Source: Longitalea arenae
GTDB lineage: Bacteria > Bacteroidota > Bacteroidia > Chitinophagales > Chitinophagaceae
Direction of reading: 5' to 3'
Assembly: GCF_016924755.1 (NCBI RefSeq)
Contig: NZ_JAFFJX010000010.1
Span: forward strand, 1 to 64,000
Length of the DNA stretch: 64,000 nt
Shown here piece after piece: positions 42,798 through 51,840 of this stretch; positions within the stretch are counted from its first letter, which is position 1, and every line of letters starts with the position of its first letter. The notes beneath the pieces are model-generated. The model ran no database searches and was not told the DNA's origin. It saw only the letters and a list, made by a program, of their open reading frames with translations. The position numbers and the translations under genes were made by a program.

Positions 42798-45700
42798 ATG
42801 CGTTTTATGCAAAACGCTTTTGAGGCAAAGGCAGTACAAACAGGGTGTAAGAGATTGTTGATGGTGGTAGTTGTAGCTGGTTGTTTGCCGTTAATTACCC
42901 ACGCATCCGATTTTCCCGATCATATAAATAACACCCGATTTTTCCAGGATACCACGCTGGTACGAGGTAAGGTCTCAGGTACTGAAGAAGGTGGCGTATT
43001 GCCACAGGTATCTGTACAGAACCTGGTTTCAGGCAGGGGTACCTTTACCAATACACAGGGTGAGTTTGCCATTGGCGTGCGCCGGGGCGATAGCATCCGG
43101 TTCTCCTATACAGGCAAAGCTCCCCAAACCATTATTTACCGGGGCGAAAGGTTTATGGAGGTATTTATGTCGGAAGGTGGAAAAGCATTGTCAGAAGTGA
43201 TCGTGACCGGTTTTCAGACCATCGAGAAAAAGAAGTTTGCCGGTGCGGCCGCGACTGTAAAAATGGATGACGCCAAACTGAGCGGCCAAACGGATATCAG
43301 CCGGATGCTCGAAGGCCGGGCTGCCGGGGTATCTGTTCAGAACGTCTCGGGCACTTTCGGTACCGCGCCCAAAGTGCGGGTACGCGGCGCTACTTCCATC
43401 AACGGTGATAATAAACCTTTATGGGTGGTAGATGGGGTGGTGCTTGAAGACATCGTAAACATTTCGAACGACCAGTTGTCGAGCGGCGATCCTACCACTT
43501 TGCTGGGTTCTGCTGTAGCCGGTCTGAATGCCAATGATATTGAAAGCTTCGACATCCTGAAGGACGCATCCGCTGCGGCCCTCTATGGCGCCAGGGCCAT
43601 GAATGGGGTAGTGGTGATCACAACGAAAAGAGGAAGGGCCGGAAAGCCCAACGTAAACTATATCGGTAATTTCAGTACTTACCTGAAACCGAATTACCGC
43701 GATTTCAATATCATGAATTCTGCGCAGCAAATGTCGGTACTGGCTGAGCTGGAACGCAAAGGCATGTTGAACGCCAATATCCTCGACCGGGGCGATAACG
43801 GCGTTTATGGTAAAATGTATGAACTGCTCAATGAGCCTCTGCCCGATGGCAGTGGTTTTGTATTGCCCAATACCCAAGCTTCCCGCAAAGCATTTTTAAC
43901 CCGCTATGCCCAGGCGAATACCGACTGGTTCGACCTGCTCTTCCGTAATAACTTCACGCAGGAGCACTCCCTGAGTATCTCTGCAGGAACCGATCGTTCC
44001 CAATCTTATTTTTCGACCAGTTATTATGGCGATAACGGGTGGACCATTGCCGATAAAGTAAGCCGTTACACCCTCAACTTCCGCAACAATTACAAATTCA
44101 ATGATAAGCTTTCGGCCGATTTCACGACCGTAGGGTCCATGCGCAGCCAGAAAGCGCCCGGCGCCCTGTCGCGCAACAGCAACCCCGTGGATGGTAGTTA
44201 TGACCGTGATTTTGACATTAATCCTTTCAGTTACGCCCTTAACTCGAGCCGCACCTTAACGGCTTTCGATGGGAACGGCAACCGCGAATATTTCCGGCGC
44301 AATTTTGCTCCGTTCAATATTCTCACCGAACTGGAGAACAATTATATGGATCTGAAAGTGTATGACCTGCGGTTACAGGGTAGCTTAAACTACAAGATCA
44401 CGCCTGAACTGCGCTATGAATTTGTGGGCGCCCTGCGTTTCGTAAAATCGAGCCGCGAACACCAGATCACCGAGTCGTCGAACATGGCCAATGCCTACCG
44501 CTCTGCAAAAACATCCACCATCAGGGCCAATAACAGGTTCCTGTACCGCGATCCGGAGAACCCCAATGCAGAACCGGTAGTGGTGCTGCCTTATGGAGGT
44601 TTTTATAACCGCGTGGAAGACCAGCTCCTGAACTACGATTTCCGCAACAGCCTTAATTATAATAAAACATTCAATGATGTACATACCATCACCGCGCTGG
44701 TAGGGCAGCAGGTGAAATACGCCGATCGCCAGCAATTCAACAATACCGGTTATGGTTACCAGTATGAGAACGGCGGTGTTCCTTTTATTGATTACCGCAT
44801 TCTGAAGCAAACCATCGAATTGAACTTCCCTTATTATGGTATGTCGAAAGATTATGACCGCTTCGTGGCCTTTTACGGATCGGGTACCTATACCTATAAT
44901 TCCAGGTATAATTTAACCGCTACCGTACGCTACGACGGATCGAACAGATTGGGTAAATCGAGAAATGCCCGCTGGTTGCCTACCTGGAGTGTGGCCGGTT
45001 CATGGAACGTAGAGCAGGAACGCTTTATGGAGAACCTGGCCTGGGTAGACGCCCTCACGGTGCGCGCCAGCTATGGCCTGACCGCCAGTATGGGGCCTGC
45101 TACCAACTCGAGCATTGTATTGAAGAACATCAATACCAACAGAACCTATTTAACAGAAAGAGAATCGGTGATCCAGCTGGCCAACCTCGAGAACAGCGAG
45201 CTTACCTGGGAAAAATTGTATACGACCAACCTGGGCGTGGATGCAACGATGCTGAACAGGCGCCTCAATGTCAGCGTAGACGTATACAACCGCAACAGCT
45301 TCGACCTTATAAGCCTGGTGAAAACCTCCGGTGTAGGCGGGGAGCCCTATAAAGCAGCCAACTATGCCGATATGGAATCGCAGGGCGTTGAATTACTGGT
45401 GGGCTATTTGGTATTGAACAATAAGAATTTTAAATGGCGCACCAACCTCACCGCCGGTTACAATACCAATAAAATTACCAATGCCCGTAATGAACCGCTT
45501 ATCTGGGACCTGGTAGCAGCGGAAGGCGGCAATAAACAGGGATACCCCGTACGCAGCCTGTTCTCGATCGACTTCAAGGGACTGGAACATTTCACGGGTA
45601 CACCCCAGTTTGTTGATGAAACCGGTAAAGTGGGCAATAATGTGTACCTGCAGGATCAGAATACCAACTTCCTCGTATATGAAGGCCCGGTTGACCCCCG

Positions 45701-46208
45701 CCTTACCGGTGGTTGGTTGAACAGCTTCAGCTACAAGGATTTCACCCTGAGCGTATTCATTACGTACCAGGCTGGTAATAAGATCAGGTTATATCCTGCC
45801 TTTAGGAATAGCTATTCAGACCTGGATGCCATGCCCAAAGAGTTTTATGACCGGTGGACCATGCCCGGCGATGAGCAATTCACTACGGTTCCTTCGATCC
45901 TGGGTGCTTTCGAGCAGTCGAAACTGGGAGGTTCTACCCCTTATAACAACTACAACTATTCAACCGCGCGCGTGGCCAATGGCGATATGATCCGGTTAAA
46001 GAATGTGTCGTTCACCTGGCAGGTGCCTATCAGAATAATCAAGAAGATCGGCCTCAATAGCCTGGCTTTGCAGGCGGTGTCGAATAACCCCTGGCTGATC
46101 TATTCTGATAAAAAGTTAAAGGGACAGGATCCTGAATTTTTCAATACCGGTGGTATTGCCCAGCCCGTTCAGAAACAGTTTACGTTCTCATTAAAACTGG
46201 GAGTATAG
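42798..46208 (+). CDS. SusC/RagA-family TonB-linked outer-membrane receptor
   Basis: A 1136-residue outer-membrane transporter that imports a ligand captured by its SusD partner, using TonB energy. It has a signal peptide (ending about residue 38, ITHAS) and a CarboxypepD_reg-like domain (about 50-125: VRGKVSGTEEGGVLPQVSVQ). The plug follows (about 135-250: SEVIVTGFQTIEKKKFAGAA, SRMLEGRAAGVSVQN, ASAAALYGARAMNGVVVITT), then the barrel to the end (KQFTFSLKLGV). The CarboxypepD_reg domain is degenerate compared with typical SusC proteins. The frame is open to 42714, but that region overlaps a hairpin; ATG 42798 is chosen. It is the first gene of a four-gene operon. Confidence 0.92.
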   Translation: MRFMQNAFEAKAVQTGCKRLLMVVVVAGCLPLITHASDFPDHINNTRFFQDTTLVRGKVSGTEEGGVLPQVSVQNLVSGRGTFTNTQGEFAIGVRRGDSIRFSYTGKAPQTIIYRGERFMEVFMSEGGKALSEVIVTGFQTIEKKKFAGAAATVKMDDAKLSGQTDISRMLEGRAAGVSVQNVSGTFGTAPKVRVRGATSINGDNKPLWVVDGVVLEDIVNISNDQLSSGDPTTLLGSAVAGLNANDIESFDILKDASAAALYGARAMNGVVVITTKRGRAGKPNVNYIGNFSTYLKPNYRDFNIMNSAQQMSVLAELERKGMLNANILDRGDNGVYGKMYELLNEPLPDGSGFVLPNTQASRKAFLTRYAQANTDWFDLLFRNNFTQEHSLSISAGTDRSQSYFSTSYYGDNGWTIADKVSRYTLNFRNNYKFNDKLSADFTTVGSMRSQKAPGALSRNSNPVDGSYDRDFDINPFSYALNSSRTLTAFDGNGNREYFRRNFAPFNILTELENNYMDLKVYDLRLQGSLNYKITPELRYEFVGALRFVKSSREHQITESSNMANAYRSAKTSTIRANNRFLYRDPENPNAEPVVVLPYGGFYNRVEDQLLNYDFRNSLNYNKTFNDVHTITALVGQQVKYADRQQFNNTGYGYQYENGGVPFIDYRILKQTIELNFPYYGMSKDYDRFVAFYGSGTYTYNSRYNLTATVRYDGSNRLGKSRNARWLPTWSVAGSWNVEQERFMENLAWVDALTVRASYGLTASMGPATNSSIVLKNINTNRTYLTERESVIQLANLENSELTWEKLYTTNLGVDATMLNRRLNVSVDVYNRNSFDLISLVKTSGVGGEPYKAANYADMESQGVELLVGYLVLNNKNFKWRTNLTAGYNTNKITNARNEPLIWDLVAAEGGNKQGYPVRSLFSIDFKGLEHFTGTPQFVDETGKVGNNVYLQDQNTNFLVYEGPVDPRLTGGWLNSFSYKDFTLSVFITYQAGNKIRLYPAFRNSYSDLDAMPKEFYDRWTMPGDEQFTTVPSILGAFEQSKLGGSTPYNNYNYSTARVANGDMIRLKNVSFTWQVPIRIIKKIGLNSLALQAVSNNPWLIYSDKKLKGQDPEFFNTGGIAQPVQKQFTFSLKLGV

Positions 46209-46296
46209 TTCATTAGTTCATAAGTTAATAAGTTAATGAGTTAAAATGACTAAGGAACTGAATAACTAAAGGACTTAATTAACTAAATAACCGAAT
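46206..46296. repeat. Word-repeat array between SusC and SusD genes
   Basis: The words ttcattagttcataagttaa and aagttaatgagtt are followed by partly inverse aactgaataactaaaggact and taattaactaaataacc. The SusC stop TAG is in the first word. Confidence 0.75.
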
Positions 46297-46302
46297 TACC
46301 AG

Positions 46303-47766
46303 ATGTCTAGAAAAATAATAAATATCTTTTTTTACACTTTGCTGTTGACGACAGCAGGTTGTAAAAAGTTTCTCGAAAAGAACCCTGATAACAGGGCCGC
46401 TGTAAGTTCACCCAGCCAGGTATCGCAATTGTTGGGAACAGCTTATCCGCAGGGAAACTATATGGCCTTTACGGAATCCATTTCAGACAATGCAGCCGAT
46501 AAAGGAAGAGGCGGGCAGGAAAGGACCAATGTTGATCCCTACTTCTTTCGCGATGTGGCCGATAACCAGCAGGATTCGCCAGAGAATTACTGGAATGCCT
46601 GTTATACCGCCATTGCAGCTGCTAACCAGGCATTGGAAACCATCAAGAATGCAGCTGATACCAGCTTGTACAGTGCCCAGAAAGGCGAGGCGCTGGTTTG
46701 CCGCGCCTATGCACATTTTATGCTGGTCACCTTGTTCGCAAAAGTGTACGACCCCGCTACAGCTGCACAGGACATGGGTATTCCATATGTTACCACACCC
46801 GAGAATGTGGTGTTCAAAAATTACGACCGCAGAACGGTAGCTTATGTATACCAGATGATAGAGCAGGACCTGGTGCAGGGCCTGCCATTGATCGATGATA
46901 CCAAATACACCATTCCCCGCTACCATTTTACCAAAGCAGCCGCCAATGCGTTTGCTGCCCGCTTCTATCTCTTCAAGCAGGATTACGCCAAAGTAGTTAC
47001 CCATGCCAATGCCGTATTTGCGGCCGGCAATATCACTTCTTTGCTGCGGCCCTGGAATACAACTTACCGCACCATGACGCCGCAGGAGCTGTTTGCCATC
47101 TATCAGAAAGCAACGGAGCCGGCTAACCTCCTGCTGGTGGAGACTGTCTCTAACTGGGGACGTGATTATTACAGCGTGCGTTATGGCATGAATTCCGCAA
47201 AACGTGATGAAGTGTTTGCCTCCGAGCAATTATTCAGCGATACTTCCGAATGGGCTTTCAGGTACCAGACCTATACACTCGGCACGAACAACTATCTGAT
47301 CCCAAAGATCAATGAATACTTTGTGCGCAACTCCGTAAATGCCAATATCGGCTTACCCTATGTGATGGTGCCTTTATTCACTACGGAAGAAGTATTGTTC
47401 AACAGGGCAGAAGCCTACATTTACCTGAATAACGTCAATGCCACCCTGCAGGACCTGGATACTTATGCCAGCACACGCATCGTCGGGTACGATGCTGCGA
47501 ATCATAAGATCACCCCGCAAAAACTGCAGGACATGTACGGTTCAACCAATGTTCGCCTCAATGCATTGAACGCATTGCTTAGTTTTAAACGGGCTGAATA
47601 TGTGCAGGAAGGAATGCGCTGGTTCGATCTCTTACGCTATGATATCGAAGTTAAACATACAACAACAGATGGACAAACACTGGTCCTGGAGGCAGGATCG
47701 CCCATGCGGGTCTTCCAGTTGCCCGAGTCGGTGAGGTTATCAGGCATGCCTTTGAACCCGAGATAA
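46303..47766 (+). CDS. SusD/RagB-family nutrient-binding outer-membrane lipoprotein
   Basis: A 487-residue surface lipoprotein that forms the lid of the SusC channel. Its lipobox is TAGC (Cys20), followed by KKFLEKNPDNRAAV, the standard SusD start. TPR-like helices bear QALETIKNAADTSLYSAQKG and EALVCRAYAHFMLVTLFAKV (the RA-x-A/Y-x-x-x-x-L motif). Near the end is LLSFKRAEYVQEGMRWFDL, the conserved R-x-E/x-x-x-EGxRWFDLxR box. It pairs with the preceding SusC gene. Confidence 0.93.
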   Translation: MSRKIINIFFYTLLLTTAGCKKFLEKNPDNRAAVSSPSQVSQLLGTAYPQGNYMAFTESISDNAADKGRGGQERTNVDPYFFRDVADNQQDSPENYWNACYTAIAAANQALETIKNAADTSLYSAQKGEALVCRAYAHFMLVTLFAKVYDPATAAQDMGIPYVTTPENVVFKNYDRRTVAYVYQMIEQDLVQGLPLIDDTKYTIPRYHFTKAAANAFAARFYLFKQDYAKVVTHANAVFAAGNITSLLRPWNTTYRTMTPQELFAIYQKATEPANLLLVETVSNWGRDYYSVRYGMNSAKRDEVFASEQLFSDTSEWAFRYQTYTLGTNNYLIPKINEYFVRNSVNANIGLPYVMVPLFTTEEVLFNRAEAYIYLNNVNATLQDLDTYASTRIVGYDAANHKITPQKLQDMYGSTNVRLNALNALLSFKRAEYVQEGMRWFDLLRYDIEVKHTTTDGQTLVLEAGSPMRVFQLPESVRLSGMPLNPR

Positions 47767-47808
47767 GTTATAAGTAAAAAGTACGATAAACAATAAACAG
47801 CATCTGAT

Positions 47809-48690
47809 ATGTTCAAACATAAAATATACCTTGTCATGCTGGCGCTGGTGGTTTTTGCGTCGTGTAAAAAGGAAGATGACCTCGGCGATGTGAGCAATAT
47901 TCCCGGCCTCGGCGGCGATACCTGGGCTACTACGCCGATCGATACGTATATCATGAACAATTTTACCACCCCTTTTAATGTGTCGGCCAAATATAAGTAT
48001 GACCAGGGCGAACTCGATTTTGATAAGACCCTCACGCCGCCCCGCGAGGAAAAGATCATCCCGGTGCTCAGCGCTATAAAAAGAGTGTGGATCGATAATT
48101 ATGTGGCGGAAGCCGGCAAGCTGTTCATGCAAAGATACATTCCCAAATTCTTTGTACTGGTAGGCAGCGCCAACTGGAATATCGATGGAACCATCACGCT
48201 GGGTACAGCGGAAGGCGGCCGCCGGATCGTATTGTATGTGCTGAACGATTTCAGGGTAAAAGGCGATCCTGGTTACAGGGCCGGCGATACCACGAATATC
48301 AAAATGATGTTCCATACCATCGAACATGAGTTTGCGCATATCCTGCATCAAACGGTTATGTATCCCGAAGATTTCAAGCGTATTTCGGTAGGTGACTATA
48401 CTTCCAACTGGAACAATATTGCCGATTCGGAGGCAAATGAGAAAGGATTTATCAGCGCCTATGCGCAAAGCGCCCCTGATGAAGATTTTGTTGAAATGAT
48501 CTCTTTGATGCTTGCCGAAGGCAAAGCCGGGTATGAAGCATTCGTGGCCGGCATAAACAATGCAAGCGCCAGGGATAAACTGCGCCAGAAGGAAGTGATC
48601 GTCGTAAATTATTTCAAAGATGTGTGGGGGATCAACTTCTATAGCCTGCAAACCCGTACCCGTAATTCGATCAATGCGTTGATGTATTAG
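47809..48690 (+). CDS. Substrate import-associated zinc metallohydrolase lipoprotein
   Basis: A 293-residue lipoprotein (lipobox FASC, Cys19). The zinc site is H173-E-F-A-H177 in HTIEHEFAHILHQTV, with a probable third ligand region in APDEDFVEMISLML. The family is known from SusC/SusD operons and is likely to cleave a substrate, perhaps a peptide, at the cell surface before import. It lies 42 bases after SusD and 41 bases before the DUF4302 gene, in one operon. The substrate is unknown. Confidence 0.88.
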   Translation: MFKHKIYLVMLALVVFASCKKEDDLGDVSNIPGLGGDTWATTPIDTYIMNNFTTPFNVSAKYKYDQGELDFDKTLTPPREEKIIPVLSAIKRVWIDNYVAEAGKLFMQRYIPKFFVLVGSANWNIDGTITLGTAEGGRRIVLYVLNDFRVKGDPGYRAGDTTNIKMMFHTIEHEFAHILHQTVMYPEDFKRISVGDYTSNWNNIADSEANEKGFISAYAQSAPDEDFVEMISLMLAEGKAGYEAFVAGINNASARDKLRQKEVIVVNYFKDVWGINFYSLQTRTRNSINALMY

Positions 48691-48731
48691 GGCGGGCAAG
48701 CGACCGATCAATCACCAATAAAGAAACAGGT

Positions 48732-50057
48732 ATGAACAAAAACCTTTTATATATTTTTCTCGCTATAACCCTGATGGCCTCCTCCTGCCGGAAAGACGAT
48801 GATTATGTATTTGACAGATCATCTGATGAGCGGCTCAATGAAACCCTTGGCAATTATCAGAAGGCGCTTAGCAGTTCACAATACGGATGGAATGGTAATC
48901 TTACCACCGGCGATGGCGGTACCTATCGCTTCTATTTCAGCTTCAACGACAGCAACCGGGTGGTTATGTTCAGTGATTTCGACAGCACCACCGCTACCGT
49001 GCTCAGGGAAAGCAGTTACCGGTTAAAAGCTTTACAACAACCCAGTCTCATCTTCGACACCTATTCATATTTGCATATCCTCAGCGATCCGGATGCTGCT
49101 GTAAACAATGGCACCTATGGCCAGGGGCTGAAAGGCGACTTTGAATTCCGGGTAGATACTGTTACCGCAGACAGCATCAGCTTAACCGGCCGCTTCAACG
49201 GCAGCAGGCTCAGCCTGCGCAAGGCAGCGCAGTTTGACCGCACGGTATGGGTGAACAAACAGGTAACCAATGGGGTCGTAAAATTCAAGGACTACTGGAA
49301 GTTCCTGTCGTACTTCAAACGGCTGAACTATGCCGGCACCCAATACGAATTACAGTTCGATACCACATTGAAGAAAGTAACTGTATCCTGGATGGTTGGC
49401 AGCCAGGCGCAAACGGTTACCCGGGGATATTATTTCTGGGCAAATGGTGTATATTTCACCGATCCTATTGTGAACGGTGCAGCCACAATACCCGGGTTCT
49501 CTATTAACAGTTTCGATATGGGTGCGCAGGTAATGAGTGTAGGGGTGAATGCCGCTGCGGCTACCATCACCAGCGCTACCGCGCCCATCAATCCCGATGT
49601 AAAGAATGCGGTCAACCGCTGGTGGAGCAGGGGGGCTACCAGTGATAATTTCTGGGTATCGTACACCGGCTTTCATATTAACGGCGTAGATGATGCTTAT
49701 AACATCAGATCGCTCAGGAACGATACGGCCAAATTCGAATTCCTGTTGTATAAAAATAATACGGATGGAGCCGATGCTTTCTTTACCATTTACAGTGATA
49801 CCGCCGACAATTCATTTGCGGTGGTATCTGGCTCATGGGTGAACATGACGGTGACCGCTTCTTCGGGCCGCGCCCGTTTCAATGAACTTGAAGTACGCGC
49901 CAATTCTCCATGGCCGGCGGGGCCGGCGGATAATACCCGCCAGCAATTGTATAATCCGGCCGGTTATTATTTCGTACAAAGCAGTGACCGCACATTCGAT
50001 ATGGTAAGTATTGCCGATCCGAAGATCTGGATCTCCTGGATCTGGGAGTTTGATTAA
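48732..50057 (+). CDS. DUF4302 lipoprotein of the SusCD operon
   Basis: A 441-residue lipoprotein (MASSC, Cys19) beginning CRKDDDYVFDRSSDERLNE, followed by SSQYGWNGNLTTGDGGTYRF, as in DUF4302 proteins. These recur next to the zinc metallohydrolase in Bacteroidota SusCD operons. It is probably an extra surface-exposed binding protein. It ends the operon, with a 17-base-pair perfect hairpin 13 bases downstream. Confidence 0.82.
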   Translation: MNKNLLYIFLAITLMASSCRKDDDYVFDRSSDERLNETLGNYQKALSSSQYGWNGNLTTGDGGTYRFYFSFNDSNRVVMFSDFDSTTATVLRESSYRLKALQQPSLIFDTYSYLHILSDPDAAVNNGTYGQGLKGDFEFRVDTVTADSISLTGRFNGSRLSLRKAAQFDRTVWVNKQVTNGVVKFKDYWKFLSYFKRLNYAGTQYELQFDTTLKKVTVSWMVGSQAQTVTRGYYFWANGVYFTDPIVNGAATIPGFSINSFDMGAQVMSVGVNAAAATITSATAPINPDVKNAVNRWWSRGATSDNFWVSYTGFHINGVDDAYNIRSLRNDTAKFEFLLYKNNTDGADAFFTIYSDTADNSFAVVSGSWVNMTVTASSGRARFNELEVRANSPWPAGPADNTRQQLYNPAGYYFVQSSDRTFDMVSIADPKIWISWIWEFD

Positions 50058-50070
50058 TAAAGCACCTGAA

Positions 50071-50108
50071 TAGCAAAGGCCCCGGCGAAACCGCCGGGGC
50101 CTTTGCTA
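50071..50108 (+). terminator. Perfect 17-bp hairpin terminating the SusCD operon
   Basis: tagcaaaggccccggcg pairs with cgccggggcctttgcta around the loop aaac. The downstream tail is only weakly T-rich (tctatctat). Confidence 0.8.
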
Positions 50109-50128
50109 TCTATCTATACCCGGCAAGA

Positions 50129-50245
50129 GTGTTACGTTCGATACGGAATTTGCCAGACTTAGCCCTGGTTATATTGCTTGGTGTCGAAACGGCATACGGC
50201 CAGATATTGGATACTGTCGTGGACAACTTTAACGATGGTACGTGA
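50129..50245 (+). pseudogene. Possible N-terminal remnant of a secreted protein
   Basis: A 38-codon frame from GTG reads a hydrophobic export-like stretch (LALVILLGVETAYGQ), then ILDTVVDNFNDGT, and stops in TGA TGA. A mature start of the form D-N-F-N-D-G is common in secreted beta-sandwich proteins of this phylum. The rest of such a gene is absent. It could be chance. Confidence 0.3.
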
Positions 50246-50432
50246 TGACCATTTTAAATGCGACTCAACTTTCCAAATATTCACACATTGACACGGTTTC
50301 CAATTTTAAATTTTTTCGCATAAAGATATTAGTTACCTTTACAAAGCTATTGTAGAGCGCTCTATAAATCCGTTACTTAATTAAAAATGGTCAACAATAA
50401 ACCGGCCATTTATTAAACCTTATAATCATATT
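50246..50432. other. Gap before the Fn3-type secreted protein
   Basis: Strongly A+T-rich; no gene, terminator or clear TAnnTTTG box seen. The drop in G+C starts here and continues through the next gene. Confidence 0.4.
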
Positions 50433-51653
50433 ATGAAAAAAATTACATTTCTTGCTTTTTTACTATTTTGTGGCACTACGTATGCTCAAGATTATGTTTA
50501 TACAATTGATTTATCTTATGACCAGTCTTTAAGCACTACTGCCTGTAATGTGTTTGCAACCACCACGAAAGTTGATAATTTAAATCATAAAACGACGATC
50601 GGATTTCCAACGTTTGTTGGTAATCCTGATTACTACATTAATCTTCCATGTCGGCAGATTTCTTCTACAGTAGCTGTAGGGACAGAGTACCAGATTTTGT
50701 TCCCATTTAAGGCTGGTAATACCTATGAGATAACAGCACTTTATAGAGGAGTTCGAGCTGGTAATGAAATTTTTCCAAACCTGGCGTTTGGTTTTAATGA
50801 AACAGAAAAAACACATAATACTTCTACTTCTTGTACTGGACCTCAAGCAGTAAACTTAGCTGACTATAATTTTATAGCAGCTTCAGGAGCCTCCTTTTCG
50901 TGGTTAGCAGATGATAGAACTTGCAAAACGGGTGTACTTACTAAAAGTTATGCATCTTTATCTGTCGCAGCGGTGCCTTTCAGCTTAAGTCCTAGTGCTG
51001 CTTCAGTTCAGGTCAGGACCATCCAAATAAGAGAATGGTGTAATCAGCCTGCGCTTGGAGCCGCTTCGGGTTTAACTGGCACGTTGACTGTCACAACGCC
51101 ACCCGCTTACGGTTATACATTAAATTTTAACCCTGTTCCTGGTGCTGAAGAATACTTAGTTGAATGGTATGATGTTACGAACAGTGCATTGGCCGGTACA
51201 TTTACTATTAGTGGACCTGGTTATTTAAATACAGCTAATATTATATCAGGGCATACCTATAGATACAGAGTACAAGCCAAAGCCCATTGCCGGTCGACCG
51301 CCGCTTTTTCTGATTGGTCACCAGAACTCCCTCCTCTTGGAGCTACCTGCGAATATGGACCCTTACCTAGTACCCTCGGGTTTACATTGCAGTGTTATGG
51401 TTGTACAACATTTAATTTGCATTGGCCTGCTGTACCGGGAGCTGTGAATTATAAAGTTGAATATACTGTTTTTCAACCATCAGGGATTCTAAAACACCCA
51501 GCGACTGTCTACACCACTGGCACATCAATTAATGCTTCGACGACTATCTTACTAGGTTCAAATTGGCACATGATTTACAGAGTAGCGGTGGATTGTGGTT
51601 CCGGATTCGGTAGTTTCAGTGATTACTCTCCAACCTACCTTCTGAAACCTTAA
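50433..51653 (+). CDS. Secreted protein with two Fn3-type domains, A+T-rich
   Basis: A 406-residue protein with a signal peptide (about 1-18, ending TYAQ). The N-terminal domain (20-205) is unrecognised, beta-rich and contains several Cys. Two fibronectin type III-like domains follow (about 215-305: YGYTLNFNPVPGAEEYLVEW ... TYRYRVQAKAHC; about 310-406: FNLHWPAVPGAVNYKVEYTV ... YRVAVDCGSGFGSFSDYSP). No T9SS sorting domain follows; the protein stops at the last strand. The codon third positions are much richer in A/T than in the neighbours, which suggests later acquisition. It has its own terminator. Confidence 0.78.
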   Translation: MKKITFLAFLLFCGTTYAQDYVYTIDLSYDQSLSTTACNVFATTTKVDNLNHKTTIGFPTFVGNPDYYINLPCRQISSTVAVGTEYQILFPFKAGNTYEITALYRGVRAGNEIFPNLAFGFNETEKTHNTSTSCTGPQAVNLADYNFIAASGASFSWLADDRTCKTGVLTKSYASLSVAAVPFSLSPSAASVQVRTIQIREWCNQPALGAASGLTGTLTVTTPPAYGYTLNFNPVPGAEEYLVEWYDVTNSALAGTFTISGPGYLNTANIISGHTYRYRVQAKAHCRSTAAFSDWSPELPPLGATCEYGPLPSTLGFTLQCYGCTTFNLHWPAVPGAVNYKVEYTVFQPSGILKHPATVYTTGTSINASTTILLGSNWHMIYRVAVDCGSGFGSFSDYSPTYLLKP

Positions 51654-51692
51654 GGTTCTTTTGTTACTTTAATATTAATAATGTTATTTGAT

Positions 51693-51726
51693 ATAAAGGC
51701 TCCAAGCAAGGAGCCTTTATTTTTTA
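51693..51726 (+). terminator. Intrinsic terminator of the Fn3-type gene
   Basis: ataaaggctcc pairs perfectly with ggagcctttat around aagcaa, followed by tttttt. Confidence 0.85.
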
Positions 51727-51811
51727 AGAACGGGCCCCTGTTCAGGCGAACCCGACCAGGAGGCACCGTTGTAGAGAGTCTCGACTCTGCTGACTGCAGC
51801 TTTGATTAATT

Positions 51812-51840
51812 TAAGAACTATGAACTTTGAAATATGAACT
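51812..51840. repeat. Short word stretch (gaactatgaac family)
   Basis: agaactatgaactttgaaat and atgaact are the inverse of the agttcatagttcaaagttc words at 32026-32052. Confidence 0.6.
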
